DNA from: Micractinium sp. NFX-FRZ
Lineage: Eukaryota > Chlorophyta > Trebouxiophyceae > Chlorellales > Chlorellaceae
Assembly (NCBI GenBank): GCA_029339195.1
Contig: JAPTJF010000032.1
Coordinates: forward strand, 183,590-247,589
Direction: 5' to 3'
DNA: 64,000 nucleotides
Under the pieces are notes generated by a model. It saw nothing but the letters and a program-made list of their open reading frames with translations, ran no database searches and had not been told where the DNA came from. Below are positions 35,501 to 47,765 of the stretch, piece by piece; the first letter of the stretch is position 1; each line of letters begins with the position of its first letter. The translations under genes and the position numbers were made by a program.

Positions 35501-38500
35501 AGCAGGGGCAGCGTGCGGCTGGTTGGCGTGCCTGGTGCAGGCGTGCCACCCTCGCGGGGTGCCAGTGGTGTAGGGACCATGCAGCCCACCAGCACCGCCA
35601 CAGCACCACCACATCACACCCAACCTCAATGGCAGCACCACCAAAACCGCCACACCTGTGTGGAGGAGTAGGAGACGTACTCGTCATTCTCCCCGGGGAT
35701 GACAATGGAGGCGTTGGGCTCCAGGTAGAAGTGCTCCTGAACAACACCAAGAGGAGGCGCGCACACATGGTTGGAAGGAAGCGAGGCGAGAGAAACTTGA
35801 GGGCTGAAGTGATTGAGAGGAGGGCAGAGGCGTTGGGCTCCAGGTAGAAGTGCTCCTGAATGCACACAGCAGGGGGACGTGCACATGTGGACAGAAGGAA
35901 GCGGCGTACAAGGTGAGATGAGAGAAAGACAGAGGCGTTGGGCTCGAGGTAGAAGATGTCTTGTGGCAACACGGATATGCTATGTCGGGCGAGGTGCAGT
36001 GGCAAGCGGGGCAGGGCGCGTGGTGCACTGGCGCTGCAATCGAGTTCACACAGGCGCGCTTGGAGCACTCGTGCATCCACCAACGCGCGGCCAGGCCGCA
36101 CACCCGGCCCCCCACACCTCACGCACCTGGCCGCCCATCTTGGTCTCCCCCTCCAGCACACACTCGCAGTCCTCCCGGGCAAAGGTGGCCTCCACGTCAC
36201 CAATACCCAAGCCGTGCCCCCACCCCTCCAGGTAGCTGCCCGCTGCAGCAGCGGGGACAAAGGAGCGGCGGCGTGGTGGGGGTATGGTCATGGCCAGGGG
36301 TAGGGGCAAGAGGATCAAGAAGGACATGCAGCGCGCAGGAACATGCAGGCACAGGTGGGGCGGTAGTTTGCCAGCAGGCAGGCCCGCACAGCATCTGCCT
36401 GCCTGCCCTTCTTGCCCAGACAGAGCTGCCGCAAGCAACAGCAAACGGAGCAGCTTGGTTCGGAACAGTGTTGTGCTGGGATCTCTTCTTTGCAGCACAT
36501 GTTGCGCAATTTCGTTTCTGCTGAAACGTTTGCATTCCTCCCACCTGCGATTGCGTCATCAATGTCCAGCAGGGCGGGCAGCTCCTCATACTCAACCACC
36601 ACCGCCTTGGCCGCAGCCCGCGCCTGCGCCTCTGTTTCCGCCGCTACCACTGCAATTGGCTGCCCCACACATGTGACCACCTCCTGCGGAGGAGGGGTGG
36701 TCGGGCGGGATTGCAGGATGGGGGGCAGCAGGGTCAGAGGGGCGTGCAGAGCGTAGCGCGGGTTGCGGCAGAGGCAGGGGCAGAGCGGGCAGCGGGCCGG
36801 CCTTGCGGGCAGGCACTGCGGTGGCTTGGCTGGCATGCCGACATAGTATGTCAGTGGTCGAGTTCCTTTAAAACCCTTACCGTGGCCAGCAGCTCCTCGT
36901 CATGCAGCACCGGACCGATGTCATTGCCACCTGGCACGTCCTTGGCTGCACAGCAGGCACAGCATAGGAGGGGCAACAGGCACAGCGGGCAAGGCAGCGT
37001 CAGGTGGACTACTTCATGAGGGCGCAGGGTGGCTGGAAAACGCACTGCAGAAACAGAAGCTGGCTATACACCCGTGTGCGCAGCGCAGCGCAGCGCAGGT
37101 CAGGAACCAGCCACATGCACGCTCTTGACACCCGACAGTTAGCACAGAGCCCGCCGCCCCACCTGTGTACACTCCGTGCACGCCGGGCATGGCGGCCGCG
37201 GCGGCTGTGTCCAGCTTGGCAATCTTGGCATGCGGCTTGGTGGACAGGACCAGTGCAGCGTGAAGGGAGCCAGCGGGAAGCTGGATGTCGTCGATGTACT
37301 GCGCGGTACCGCATACCTGTCCCCGAGGCATGACAGGCACGGGGCAGGAGGGCATGGCAGCAGTGTGAGACGGGCAGGGAGTGGGCACATAGCATGGGGA
37401 GCAGGTGGGCAAGCAGGCGGCGCTGTGTGGGCACCACGCCACTTCACGCTGATGATGATACTGATGACATATGCCTCACCTGCTGGTCTGCCGCCATGTG
37501 GCGGTACGGCTGCCCCACCACGTCCTCCCCGGGCACGGCAGAGAAGTACTGCAGCCCGTGGGAGGGCGGCCGCTCGTAAGGCTTCACAGCTGCAGGGGGT
37601 GGTGGGCAGGGCATGCGGGAGGCGAGTGTGAGAGCTTGCAGAGACGGCACAGCAGACACGCACAGCAGCACGTTGGAGGGATACCGGCACGCTTGCAGGC
37701 AGGGTGGCCAAACAGGCGGGCAAGCAGGCAGGTGGGTAGCCAGCCAGCTGCACGTTGTTTGTGATGCCCTGCTGGGCCCGACTGGCAGCCTGCTCTCACT
37801 CCCCCATGCCTGAGCTCCCCCTTGCCTGAGCGGTAGCTGGGAGGGAAGGGGCTCTCAAAGGCGGGTGCGTCCGCCTCCAGCTGCTGCGCGGCATAGAGCA
37901 GGCCCTTGAAGAGGAAGGAGGCGGCCAGGGAGCGGCGGAACTCAACCATGCCGCCTTCATGGTTATAGAAAGGGAGGGAGTGGATGTTTGCACGCGTGAG
38001 TAGTGTTATGCAGGAGGCCGGCCGAATTTTGGCCATCAAGCACATTGCTTGTGTGCAGATGCATGCCAGTGCTGAGCTGGCATGGGCGATGCGGACTTGC
38101 TGACCTGGCGCGTTGGCGCTGATCTGCACGTCCTCCTGCACTGCCAGCAGCCCCGCTTCCAGGGTGGAGCCGTCGATGTGACGCCCCTTCAGGGCCACCA
38201 TCGTCTGCAGGACAGGGTGCAGGCGGAGCGGGCATGGGGAGCGATGTGAGGGGATAGATCGTGCTGCCAGCCTCGTGCAGCAGCCTCGCACCTGGCAGTG
38301 CAGCTAGGCATGAGCACTGCTCCGGCTCACAGCCGGCTGCCTGCACGCTCCCTGCAAGCCATTGAACAAGCCTTTCTGCCACCCCAGTCCCCTTGAACTG
38401 CTGTCACTGCCCCGGCAATTCTGCTTCTTTGGATTCCACCAGATATCCCCACTCCCTCGGGTGGAAGTATTAGTAGAAGTGAGGGTACCTTGGGCGCCAT

Positions 38501-41500
38501 GATTGTGAGCGCCGCCACCCCGCCGTATGCAACTGCCGCCTCTGCAATCTCCCAGCCCCCGTCTGCATGCCGGGCAGCAGGCACGTGGGGCGCAGACAAC
38601 TCGGGTGCAGAGGTGGGGTGAGCGTGTGGAGTGAGTGGTTCACGGCATGTAAAGCGGGGAGCGAGGCGTGACAGCAGCATGGTAGATCGGGAGGGCACCT
38701 CCCAGCGGTGCCAGGCGGGCCACACACGCACCTGCCGCCTGCTCCATCCTGAACCGCATGCCGGCGTTGACAATGGCGATGTCGTCGTCCCGTCGGTGGG
38801 CCTGCAAGCATTGGAGTAATCATACACTGACGTGACTAATGAAGGGTGTGTGATGTCGTCATTTTGCTGGCGGGGCGGCACGGATTCAGGGGGTAAGGTC
38901 AGGGCCGAAAGGGCAGCACCACCCACTTGGTAAGGAGGCTGAGGAGCTGTGCACTGAACACTGCGCCCTGCCCCAGCTACACTAAGATTTCTGTGCATGC
39001 GAAAGCTAGCCAGTCAGCCAGCCAGCCAGCCAGGCATGCCCCACTGCACCTGCTTGAACTCCTTCACATACTCGTACTGCTGCGTGAAGGGCACATACAC
39101 CTGCAGGGAGCCGGGGACAGGCTTGATGTCTAATACATATGACGAGCACCCCACAGCAAAGGTTTGCACTGCCAGGGTGTCATGTTTGATGGCAGCAGCT
39201 GCTGGACGCCACGACTGCCAGGCCCGGTGAAGCGCACACTGTTGGGCCACCAGGCAGGCACATAGTGCCACCCACACGCACGTACCTTGAGCAGTATCTC
39301 ATGCGGCTGCATGTCCACCTTGCGGTAACCCAGGAAGAAAGAGGTGGCCGGTACCGTGCGCTGCCCGCTGCCCTCCCCTGCCAGGGTGAACTCAGCGCCC
39401 GCCGCCATCCACAGGGGGTTGAGGTCTGGGAGGGCCAGGGAGATAGAGAGGTGAGGAGGGGCAGGAGGAGACAGAGTGAGTGGCCGCTTGTTGAACCGAG
39501 TGCGCGGCGGGCAAGAGAGAGCGGTGCACGGTGATGTGGCCCGTCCGCATGCTGCGCTGCAGCAGTCGTAGAGGCGCCCCTTAGCCAGCGCCGCACCGGC
39601 CTGTCCTGCCAACCACATGTGAAGGCAGGCAATGCACCTGGCGCCAACAGCAACCCTACCGCCTCAGCAACCCGCATGAAGGCAACACCAAAACCAGCTC
39701 AAGGTAACCAGCTCTTACCTGAGATGGGGCTGGCGGTACAGATGTTGCCGCCCAGGGCTGCCGCGTTGCGGATGGGCGGCCCCGCAAACCAGCGCAGCTG
39801 CTCCACCACAGCGCGCAGCGTGGAGGTCTGCAGCAGACGAAGAGGCGGGGCAATCGGGCAGCAGGGAACTTGCGCTGGTGCGAGGCGAGTAGCAGCAGCA
39901 GGTGGGCATCTGCTGTCCACCCAGGCCACCTGCCCGCCCACCAACCCACCCACCCTCCACTACCGCTCCACCCGCTCCCACACCTGGTGTGCCGGCATGT
40001 GCCCAATCAGCTGCTGGCAGGTCTCCATCAGCTTGGTGAGGGTCACAGATGCGCCCACATGCAGTCCCGCCTCGTCCACCTGCGGCGGTAGTGTGCAGGG
40101 GCGGGCAGCAAGCGTGGGAGACTGGCATCAGCGGCAGTGGGAGAAGCAGCACACTGCAAGGCCACGGCAGCTCACGTAGCTCCCCCCACCCCTGCATGTG
40201 TCCCGCATCTTGCGGCACCACACGTCGCCACGCCACGCGATCCGTTCACCAGTATCCACTTCAGTTTTCGACATCACCACTGTCTATATTTGTGTTCCTA
40301 ACACCTTAACAGGTTGGCTGCCAACCCCCCCCCCTCACCCATATCTCGTCCAGTGCCGACACATCCATAGTTCTTTGCACATGTTCCGTTTGTTGTCAAC
40401 CCCGCCCTCACCCGTATCTCGTTCAGCTCCGGCACGTGCGTGGCGCCGATGAGCACCGGGTAGCGCTGATCCTTGAACTTCATCTCGATGCCCACCTCTG
40501 CAGGTGGCAAAACATTTGTGTAGGAGTGTGAATCATGAATGGGAATAAGGGAGGGTGCAGGGGGGCAGGGAGCTGACTGGAGGGCGGCACTTTGGGCTAC
40601 CACAACAATGTAGGCTGAAAGCAAGCATCCCTTCAGCTGCCCATCCACTGCCGCCCAGAGGCACCCACCCACATGCACCCACCCACCCACCTGTGTTGCC
40701 CACCACCAGCTTGGCGGCTGGGTGCTCCTTCTTCAGCGCCAGCAGGCTGCCCAGGCTGAGCGGGCGATACCAGTCGCAGCGCGGGCCGGGCAGCGCCAGC
40801 TCAGTGGGCACCCGCTTGCGCAGCTCGGGAGGAAAGATGGGCTCCACTGCAGGGCGGGCCAGGACAGGGCAAGGGCGGAAGAATGGGAAGGGTGAGGGAC
40901 AGCTCCCGCTGTGGAGTGTGCTACATATACATTCGCCCAGAGGCGTGCGGTATAGCAGCAACAGTGGCACCACTGATGCCGCCTCACAGATCAGCCAGAT
41001 TGCTAAACTGCGCACCCAGCCAGCACAGCCCCTGGCCTGCAGGCAGCACACGCACACACCTGCAGGGCGGGTGTGGGTCACCGGTCCGCACGCCCCCTCC
41101 TTGTGCTCGCTCTTTGACACAACCGTGCCGCTGGCCGCATCCACCTCCCCACAGTCGCACGGCCGCCCAGTGCTGGGGCACACACGCCCCGCCGGCTTGC
41201 CGTTGCTGCCGCCGTTGGCACCCTTGCCGCCGTTGCTGCCGGCGGCGTGCCCGTTGGTGCCCTGCCCATTGCTGCTGCCGTTGGTGCCGCCGTTGATGCT
41301 GGTGCCGTTGCTGCCCTTGCTGGCTGCAATGGCCTCTTCTGTGTAGGCTGCAGCATCCACCTTGGCAAAAGCTTTGAACGCATCGAGGATGGGGCGGTAG
41401 CCGGTGCAGCGGCTGCGGGAGAGGCGACAGGGCAGGGGCATCGGGTTGCGGTTGGCCAATTGGGAGGCGAACCACAGCAGGAGGCTGCGGCGGCTGTGCA

Positions 41501-42477
41501 CCTGAACACAAGCGTGCCGCAGGCTATGCGTGGATGTCTAGCGAGGCAGTCGGCGGGGAAACACAACAACCCACAAATACCCACCCCAATTGTGCTGCAC
41601 TTGCCACACATGCAGAACCTCTCCCCTCACCAGCGGCTGCCTGCAAAGCTCGTCATTCATCCCAATTCCCACCCAATCCAACCCAGCACCCAGCACCCAA
41701 CAGGGGTGTGTGCCCGCCGTCACGGCCCAAATATACCCCTCCTGGGCAACTATGGTGCCTTGCCGCTCAGCAGCACCCATCAACCACCCAACAGACCAGT
41801 TGAACCCTTCCCTCGCCCACTCACCAAAGGTTCCCTGCCAGCGCCTCCTCGATCTCCTCCTCAGTTGGCGCGTCTGGCGCCTTGCCGCGCAGCAGCGCAA
41901 CCATGGACATGACAAAACCGGGGGTGCAAAAGCCGCACTGGCTGCCGTGCGCTTTGGCCAGCCGCTCTTGCACGGGGTGCAGGCCATCGCGTGGGTTGCC
42001 CACCCCCTCCACTGTCACCACGTGCATGCCCTCTGCTGAGTACAGCGGGCAGAGGCAGGCGTTGACGGCGCGGTGGTGCAGGCGGCCGTCGGCCTCGGCG
42101 GAGGAAAGCATCACCGTGCACGCGCCGCACCCGCCCTCGCCGCACCCCAGCTTGGTGCCAGTGAGACCAATCTCTGCAGGAGCGCAGGGTGGGCGGGTGC
42201 GGTGGGTAAACGAGCAGGCAGGGTAATGGCAGCAGCACAAGGGGTCACACACGACAGCTGGCTGCGGGCAGGTGCCCGCCGGGTAGGGTTTGGTTGGCCG
42301 TCACCGGCGGCTTCCGCTGGGCAACCTGGGTGATGTACCCAGTTTCAAACACCTGGAACCGTGTGGATTTCCCCGCTTCCTACCTCGCAGGTATTGCAGG
42401 AGAGTCACCTCCCCCCGGCCCGCGGGCAGCTCATAGCGCCGGCCGTTCACGTAGATAATGGGCGCTGGGGACGCCAT
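29509..42477 (-). CDS. XDH: Xanthine dehydrogenase (molybdenum hydroxylase)
   Basis: Oxidises hypoxanthine to xanthine and urate in purine breakdown, using molybdopterin, two 2Fe-2S clusters and FAD. I can join 36 exons in phase to 1388 aa, the normal family length. First exon 42477-42384, then 42173-41825, 41412-41060, 40846-40691, 40497-40412, 40079-39984, 39827-39719 and so on to 29687-29509. Order of domains: ferredoxin-like cluster [12 protein letters not shown]; second cluster SQCGFCTPG with CRCTGYRP; a Gly/Asn-rich linker; FAD domain with [14 protein letters not shown] and [15 protein letters not shown]; molybdenum domain with [48 protein letters not shown] and [26 protein letters not shown] carries the catalytic Glu. 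Introns 13 and 33 have GC donors. Plant-type XDH is more likely than aldehyde oxidase, inferred from overall motif pattern. Confidence 0.97.
29748..29790 (-). repeat. Echo of XDH exon 36 start
   Basis: Copies the start of the last exon ([11 protein letters not shown]) as [11 protein letters not shown], about 85 bp upstream in intron 35, with the acceptor AG. Confidence 0.7.
34087..34124 (-). repeat. Echo of XDH exon 24 start
   Basis: [13 protein letters not shown] copy of HGIMDRALM at the start of exon 24, about 80 bp upstream within the intron. Confidence 0.7.
34789..34832 (-). repeat. Echo of XDH exon 22 start
   Basis: Copies acceptor plus [12 protein letters not shown] as [13 protein letters not shown], about 115 bp upstream in intron 21. 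Very well preserved. Confidence 0.8.
35823..35965 (-). repeat. Two echoes of XDH exon 19 start
   Basis: The start of exon 19 ([12 protein letters not shown]) appears twice more in the preceding intron. The copies are [12 protein letters not shown] at 35823-35862 and [12 protein letters not shown] at 35927-35965, spaced about 110 bp apart and each with a potential acceptor. Three tandem copies of one exon edge are visible. Confidence 0.85.
40333..40372 (-). repeat. Echo of XDH exon 5 end
   Basis: Copies the end of exon 5 (VPELNEIR plus donor gtgagg) as VSALDEIW plus gtgagg, about 70 bp further into the intron. Confidence 0.7.
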
Positions 42478-42708
42478 TTGCGATGTTTCCCAGGTCGGGA
42501 AGTGAAGACCGAAGAAGGGACGGAACTCGCGAGGGGCCACCCTGCCGACAGCACCTACGGACGCTCCAGCAGGCTCAAAGGCCCCCTTGATGCAAGTGAG
42601 CAAAGCACAAACGCGGGCAGCGGTCGGGCAAAGAGCCAGGCTTGCTGAGGTGGCGGCGCAGCGGCGGCAGCAGAGACAGCGGCGGAGCGGTCGCAAGTCT
42701 GCGTGCAA
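42478..42708. promoter_or_regulatory. Divergent promoter region XDH / small ORF-aminopeptidase locus
   Basis: 231 bp between the XDH ATG and the candidate ATG of the small membrane protein gene. It would have to drive both directions if the small gene model is right. Confidence 0.4.
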
Positions 42709-43522
42709 ATGGGCGCCAAGCACAGGTGTTTCAGGGTAATGAGGGCGCGTTGGGAACTTTTCCGCACACAACATGGACAGTATTCATTTCGTATCTGGGT
42801 GGTGGGTGTGTGGGAGCCCCACGTCACTCCTTCCCACATGCGTCTTCTTCTCTCCCGCCCCCCATCCTATCGCTAGTGTGCCACAGGAGGCAGTTTTCTG
42901 GACCAATGTGTACACAATAGTACCAGGATGCCTTTAATACTGTGATCTACCGAGCAACTACACCAGCCGGGCTGCTGGTGCTCTTTGTTGCGCTTGCCCA
43001 TGACCAGCGCAGCTGCCGTGACGCCACGTGTGCTGTGCCTTACATGTCCATGTATCCCCTCTTTTGGTACTGACAGCAGCCAGGACGTGCTTTCAAGCAG
43101 ACATGGTACAAGAGAGCTGCTTGGCGCACACCTGGTGTGGTGACGCGCCCTAGCGCGCGCCGAGGCCGATGCCGCGCTGGGCGCGGAGGTGTAGTGCTGG
43201 GAGGTGGGCAAACCAAGGCTACAATTGCGGTGTCCCCTGGCTCCTCCGAGACTCCGGAGACTCTCTTCATGCTATTGGGCAACTTCTGGGCCCTCTAAAC
43301 CTGCTCAGTTGCAACTCTTACTGTCACAGCTGTATGCCGTGGGGCATACTTGGGCCTGTCAGCTTTCAAACCAAGAGGGGGCGCGTGACGTTCTTCGCTG
43401 GCTTCATCACGCTGCCCCTCACTGCTCTCTCACTTTGGTCGCTGCTCAAGGGCCCCTCCCAGCGTTCTGAGCCGCCTCGCCTGGACTCGGGCAGCAAGGA
43501 GGTTGATCTGAGCGGGAAGTGA
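42709..43522 (+). CDS. Candidate small single-pass membrane protein
   Basis: Candidate two-exon gene: 42709-42725 (MGAKH plus two bases) spliced to 43363-43522, giving 58 aa. An alternative acceptor at 43330 keeps the frame and gives 69 aa. The second exon reads FQTKRGRVTFFAGFITLPLT, then ALSLWSLLKGP and a polar tail ending KEVDLSGK. That is a basic patch, one clear hydrophobic helix and a charged C-terminus. I do not recognise a family. The stop lies 16 nt before the ATG of the aminopeptidase, so the two may share one transcript. The second exon is convincing as protein; the first exon is inferred from a matching splice phase only. Confidence 0.45.
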
Positions 43523-43538
43523 CAGCGCGAGCGGCGTG

Positions 43539-46500
43539 ATGGCCAGCGGGGGCGGCCTGGGCAGAGCGGCGGCGCGTCTCCTGTCGACCGGCGGCGCAGC
43601 GGCGGCGGCGGCACGGGCGGCAGCCGTGTCTGGGGCCGTCGCTGGGCAGCCCACCCCGGGCACTCACCCTCAGCTACTGGCGCCGGGGGAAGTTTTGCCC
43701 AGGGTGTCGGCATCGGAGTTTGCTGCCCGTCGAGCCGCGCTGGCCGCGATGCTGCCATCGGGAGCCGTGGTGGTGCTGCCAGCCGCACCGCTTGTGTACA
43801 TGGCTGGGGTGAGTGGCTTGTTGGGTGACGACAGCATGAGGGAGGATGAATACTGGGTTAATGATCATGCTGCTGGGCTGCAGCACGCTTGCTGCTTCAT
43901 CCTGTCGTGCTGAGGTAGCCAGCGTCCCCCGCCTCTATCTCGCCCTGCCCCGGCAATGTTTCGCCCCGTCCCGCCACGTTCCGCCATCACACTCTGCACG
44001 TTTGCGCCACCCCATCCTGGTCCTGCAGATGATCCCATGCAGCCGTACCACTCCAATCTACAACTCTCTGGTGTCTGTCAGTCCCTGAGCCACCATCCCT
44101 TAACTGAATGCCCAGCAAAACTCTTTAGAAATGCGCACAATGAGAGTGCCCACCCCACCCTATGCAGGTCATCCCCTACCCATACCGCCAGTCTGCCGAC
44201 TTCCTCTACTTGACAGGCATCACCCAACCTTATGCTGTGGCCGTACTGGACTCCTCCCGGCGGTACGTGCCAATTAACATGGGAATGCTAGATTAAGGTT
44301 CTGTTTGTGTTACAATTCACCTCTGCATTATGAGGACTGGCCCCCATCTGATGAAGCAGTTGAAGTTGCACAGCTTGATGTGTGCCTATCCCGCCTGCGT
44401 TCCCCATGTTCCAGGTACACCCTGTTTGTTGCGGACCCAGATGCCTGGCGTGAGCAGTGGGACGGCGCACGGATGAGCGCAGAGGCAGCGGCTGAACTGT
44501 TCGGCGCAGATGAGGCGTACCCCATGTCGCAGGTGTGTGCTTGAGGGGCGGTGCGGTAGGTGTGGTTGGTGGGCAGGCAGAGCCTGGGAGGGAGCGGCGT
44601 GGGTGGTTGATGGGCAGACAGGGCCTGGGAGGCAGAGGCTTGTGGGGAGGGGAGGGGAGCGCGCGGGCAGCGGCCGAGGTGCTTGGCGTGGATCTGGGCG
44701 TGGGGTTGAGAGCAGAGTGGAAGTCAGTGATGACGCACGTATGTCCAGCCATGTGTGTGTGTGTTCGGTTGAAGCCACCCCATCGGCGCCCTGCATGTCC
44801 CGCCCACCTCCCCGCACTGCCGTTCTGCCTCCTGCTTTTTAGCCACGTTCAGCCACCTGGCTCCCTCCCCGCCTCTGCTCCCTGCTGCAGATGCCCGCAC
44901 ACCTTTCGGAGGTGCTGGCGGGGGCCACCACAATACTGTGCGACTCGGACCAGCACCCAGAGGCGGCCGCCGCGGTGCGCAAGCTGCAGCCGTTCCAGCA
45001 GGCAGCGCAGCAGCACCGCGTGCAGCCGCTGCGCCCGCTGCTGCACAGGCTCAGGTGCGGGGGAGGGGGCCGCTCGAAGCGGTGTGCCAGCCTGTCAGAC
45101 GACCTTTGGACAGTGCACCTGTCCTGCAGCAGCGGGCGCTGGCCCTCTCCCATTTTATTTTTTTATTTTTTTCAGCTCGGCAGCCAGGGCAATCCGTCAT
45201 CCAGGTTGCCTCCTCTCCCCCCTGCAGGGTGGCGCAGGTATGCTGCTGAGCAGATACTGATGCGGTAAATTTGCCCAGCATACGTCTGCCCTCTAACCCC
45301 GCTCCTTCCTCTGTTCACGGGTGCAGATGGCGCAAATCGGCGGCTGAGCTGGCGCTGATGCGGCACTCTGCCAAGCTGGCAGCAGCAGCCATGACAGAGT
45401 GCATACAGATGTCCCACCCGGGGGTGCACGAGCACCAGCTGGCAGCGACGTTTGAGCACAGGTGGGGGGATCCAGAGGGTGCTGTGTGAGCTGTGTGTGT
45501 CGGCTCGCAGGCGGTGTGGCGGGGTGCCCAGCGGAGCGCTCCTTTCAGCCCTTTCTTGCTGCCTCCGTCGCCCATCAATTCACCTTCGCTTGCTCGCCCG
45601 GCCTGCCACTTCCCCACACCGGCAGGTGCAAGATGGGCGGCGCGCAGCGCATGGCGTACCCGCCCGTTGTGGCGGGCGGCCCCGACGCCTGCACCATCCA
45701 CTACTCGCGCAACGACAAGGTGCGGTTGCAGGTTTAGTGTAGTAGTGCATGAGGGCAGCAGTGCTACGCTCTGAGGAGTGGTCACGAAGCAACAAGGGGC
45801 AAGCAGCCCCACCCCCAGGGGCCCAGCAATACCGCTGCCACAGGCCAGGAATGCACGTGTCTCAACCTGGAGTCAACATGAAATGCACTCCCCCCCTGCA
45901 GCCCGTCCCTGGGGACCAAATGATTCTGCTGGACGGCGGCTGCGAGTACCACGGATACTGCTCAGACGTCACACGCACCTGGCCCACGGGCGGCAAGTAC
46001 AGGCGCGTGCCTGCCTGTAACTATGCGCCCTTTGCACTGCGCAGCACTCGTGGTTGACATCATGCAGTGTCGAGTGTTACCAGGTCCTCTCGTGTCTCTG
46101 CTCTGTAGCGGCGTCCAGAGGTCGGGGTGCACGGCAGTGCTGGATGCCCTGCTGACTGCGCAGCGCACCCGCCTATGGCATCCGTACTTGCACAACGACA
46201 AGCTGCCTGTTGCTTCATCTGATTCAACCCTCCCTTATCACCATTTCTCTGGCCCGCAGCGGCGCTCAGAAGGCGGTGTATGAGGCTGTGCTGGACGTGC
46301 ACCAAACCTGCTTGGAGGCCTGCCAGCCGGGCTCCACCCTGCGCCAGCTTCACCACATCTCCGTGCGCCTGCTGGCAGATGCGCTGGCGCAGGTGCGGCT
46401 GTGTGTTGCATTCCTGCCATGTGCCCCTGTGTGTTGCATTCCTGCCAGCTGCACCACCCATCCCCATGCGATTGCTGGCAGCTGCGCTGGCGCAGCTATG

Positions 46501-47765
46501 TGTAGATGGTTGCAGTGCTGACTGTTGTCAACAGCAGGGTGTATGGCTTGCATAGCCTGTGTGTGCCCACGTATCTCTCTGCCTGACCGCCTGCCCGTCT
46601 GCCCGGCCTCCATGCCTGACAAGCTACAGCAGTGGCCTCACTTTGCCCCAGCCTGTGCTCAGTAACTGCTGCCTGTGAGCCTCTCATCTCGCTTCGGTGT
46701 CTCTCAGCGCTCCTGCCTCACATGCTTGGCCCGCCTGCCTGCCTGCCTGCCTGCCTGCCTGCCCCCCCACCCATCCTTTGCTTGCAGCTGGGCATCGTGC
46801 CGGGTCAGACCGCGGGGGACATCATGCAGGGCAGCTACAGGCGCTTCTACCCACACTCTGGTAGGTTGGGCAGCCAGGCGGGTTTGATAGGCGTGAGTTC
46901 GCCCAAGATATGTGGAGATATTGGGCACATCTTGCTACTTGGCTACGAGCCTCTTACACGTTGCAGTTTCGACGGTTCTCTTGCTGCTCTTCCCGCCTGC
47001 CTGCAGTCGGCCACGGTCTGGGCCAGTATGCCATGCCACACCCAGTGCCTTGTTATGTTCTTCACACATTTGCCTGCTCCCTGCCGCTCCCCCCGCCTGC
47101 CTGCAGTGGGGCACTGGCTGGGGCTGGACACGCATGACAGCAGCACCATGAGCCACGACAGGCCGCTGGAGCCAGGTCAGCGTGCCACCTCAGCACAGCT
47201 ACCACACTGTAGGGCGGCTTGCCTCTCCCCTTCGCCTTCGAGCCGGGGCTCTGCGTCCCTCCTCCTCCCTGCTGCTACCAATGCTATAAGCTGAAGCACC
47301 CGCCGTGTCTGTAAGCATTGGGATTCTTTGCTCCTTCCTTCTGCAGGCGTGGTGCTGACCATTGAGCCGGGGCTCTACATCCCCGACGAGCCCCGCTTTG
47401 GGCGCTTTGCCGGGGTGGGGGTGCGCATCGAGGATGACGTGGCCATCACCGGTGAGAGGGGCAGCCATGGGTGCGTTCTTTTCGATAGGTTTGGTGGCAG
47501 GAACCCGGGCAGGCAGGCAGGCAGCTGGCTGGCAGGCGGGTGCTTGTTGCTTCTGCATGCACCCGCCTGCCAGGGGTTCTGCACTCCAGTCTAACGCAAG
47601 GCTACAAGTACATAGCCCCTCAACCCCCTGAGCCCACCCTGCTTGCCCATCCCCCCCTGCCTGCCTGCTTGCCTGCCTGCAGGCACGGGTCACGAGGTGC
47701 TGTCCGGCGGCGTGCCTATTGGCGTGGCAGAAGTGGAGGAGATGGTGGGCAGCGCTGTGCTCTAG
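43539..47765 (+). CDS. Xaa-Pro aminopeptidase 3 / ICP55-type, organellar
   Basis: M24B metallopeptidase that removes an N-terminal residue from proteins. The yeast and plant ICP55 orthologues trim mitochondrial (and plastid) proteins after presequence cleavage. Twelve exons join in phase (479 aa): 43539-43808, 44168-44262, 44415-44532, 44891-45054, 45327-45461, 45626-45719, 45902-46002, 46260-46392, 46788-46860, 47107-47175, 47347-47451, 47683-47765. The Arg/Ala-rich N-terminus fits organelle import. The N-domain has the typical [10 protein letters not shown]. All five metal ligands of the pita-bread fold are present: [35 protein letters not shown] and VRIEDDV. Intron 7 appears to start with GC (ACAG|gcgcgt), which keeps the conserved GKYSGAQ junction. 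Five introns contain exon-edge echoes. Confidence 0.95.
45224..45265 (+). repeat. Echo of aminopeptidase exon 5 start
   Basis: ctgcag|GGTGGCGCAGGTATGCTG... ending in CTGATGCGG mirrors the true gtgcag|ATGGCGCAAATCGG...CTGATGCGG about 100 bp downstream. Confidence 0.7.
46104..46152 (+). repeat. Echo of aminopeptidase exon 8 start
   Basis: tgtag|cGGCGTCCAGAGG...GTGCTGGATG copies the exon 8 acceptor region (gcag|cGGCGCTCAGAAGG...GTGCTGGACG) about 150 bp upstream. Confidence 0.7.
46467..46497 (+). repeat. Echo of aminopeptidase exon 8 end
   Basis: TTGCTGGCAGCTGCGCTGGC repeats the exon 8 end (CTGCTGGCAGATGCGCTGGC) 100 bp further into the intron. It lacks a GT after the copy. Confidence 0.65.
47001..47262 (+). 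repeat. Echoes of aminopeptidase exons 10 and 11
   Basis: At 47001-47036, ctgcag|TCGGCCACGGTCTGGGCCAG copies the exon 10 start (ctgcag|TGGGGCACTGGCTGGGGCTG). At 47232-47260, TTCGAGCCGGGGCTCTGCGT copies the exon 11 core ATTGAGCCGGGGCTCTACAT. Each lies about 100-130 bp upstream of its source. Confidence 0.65.
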
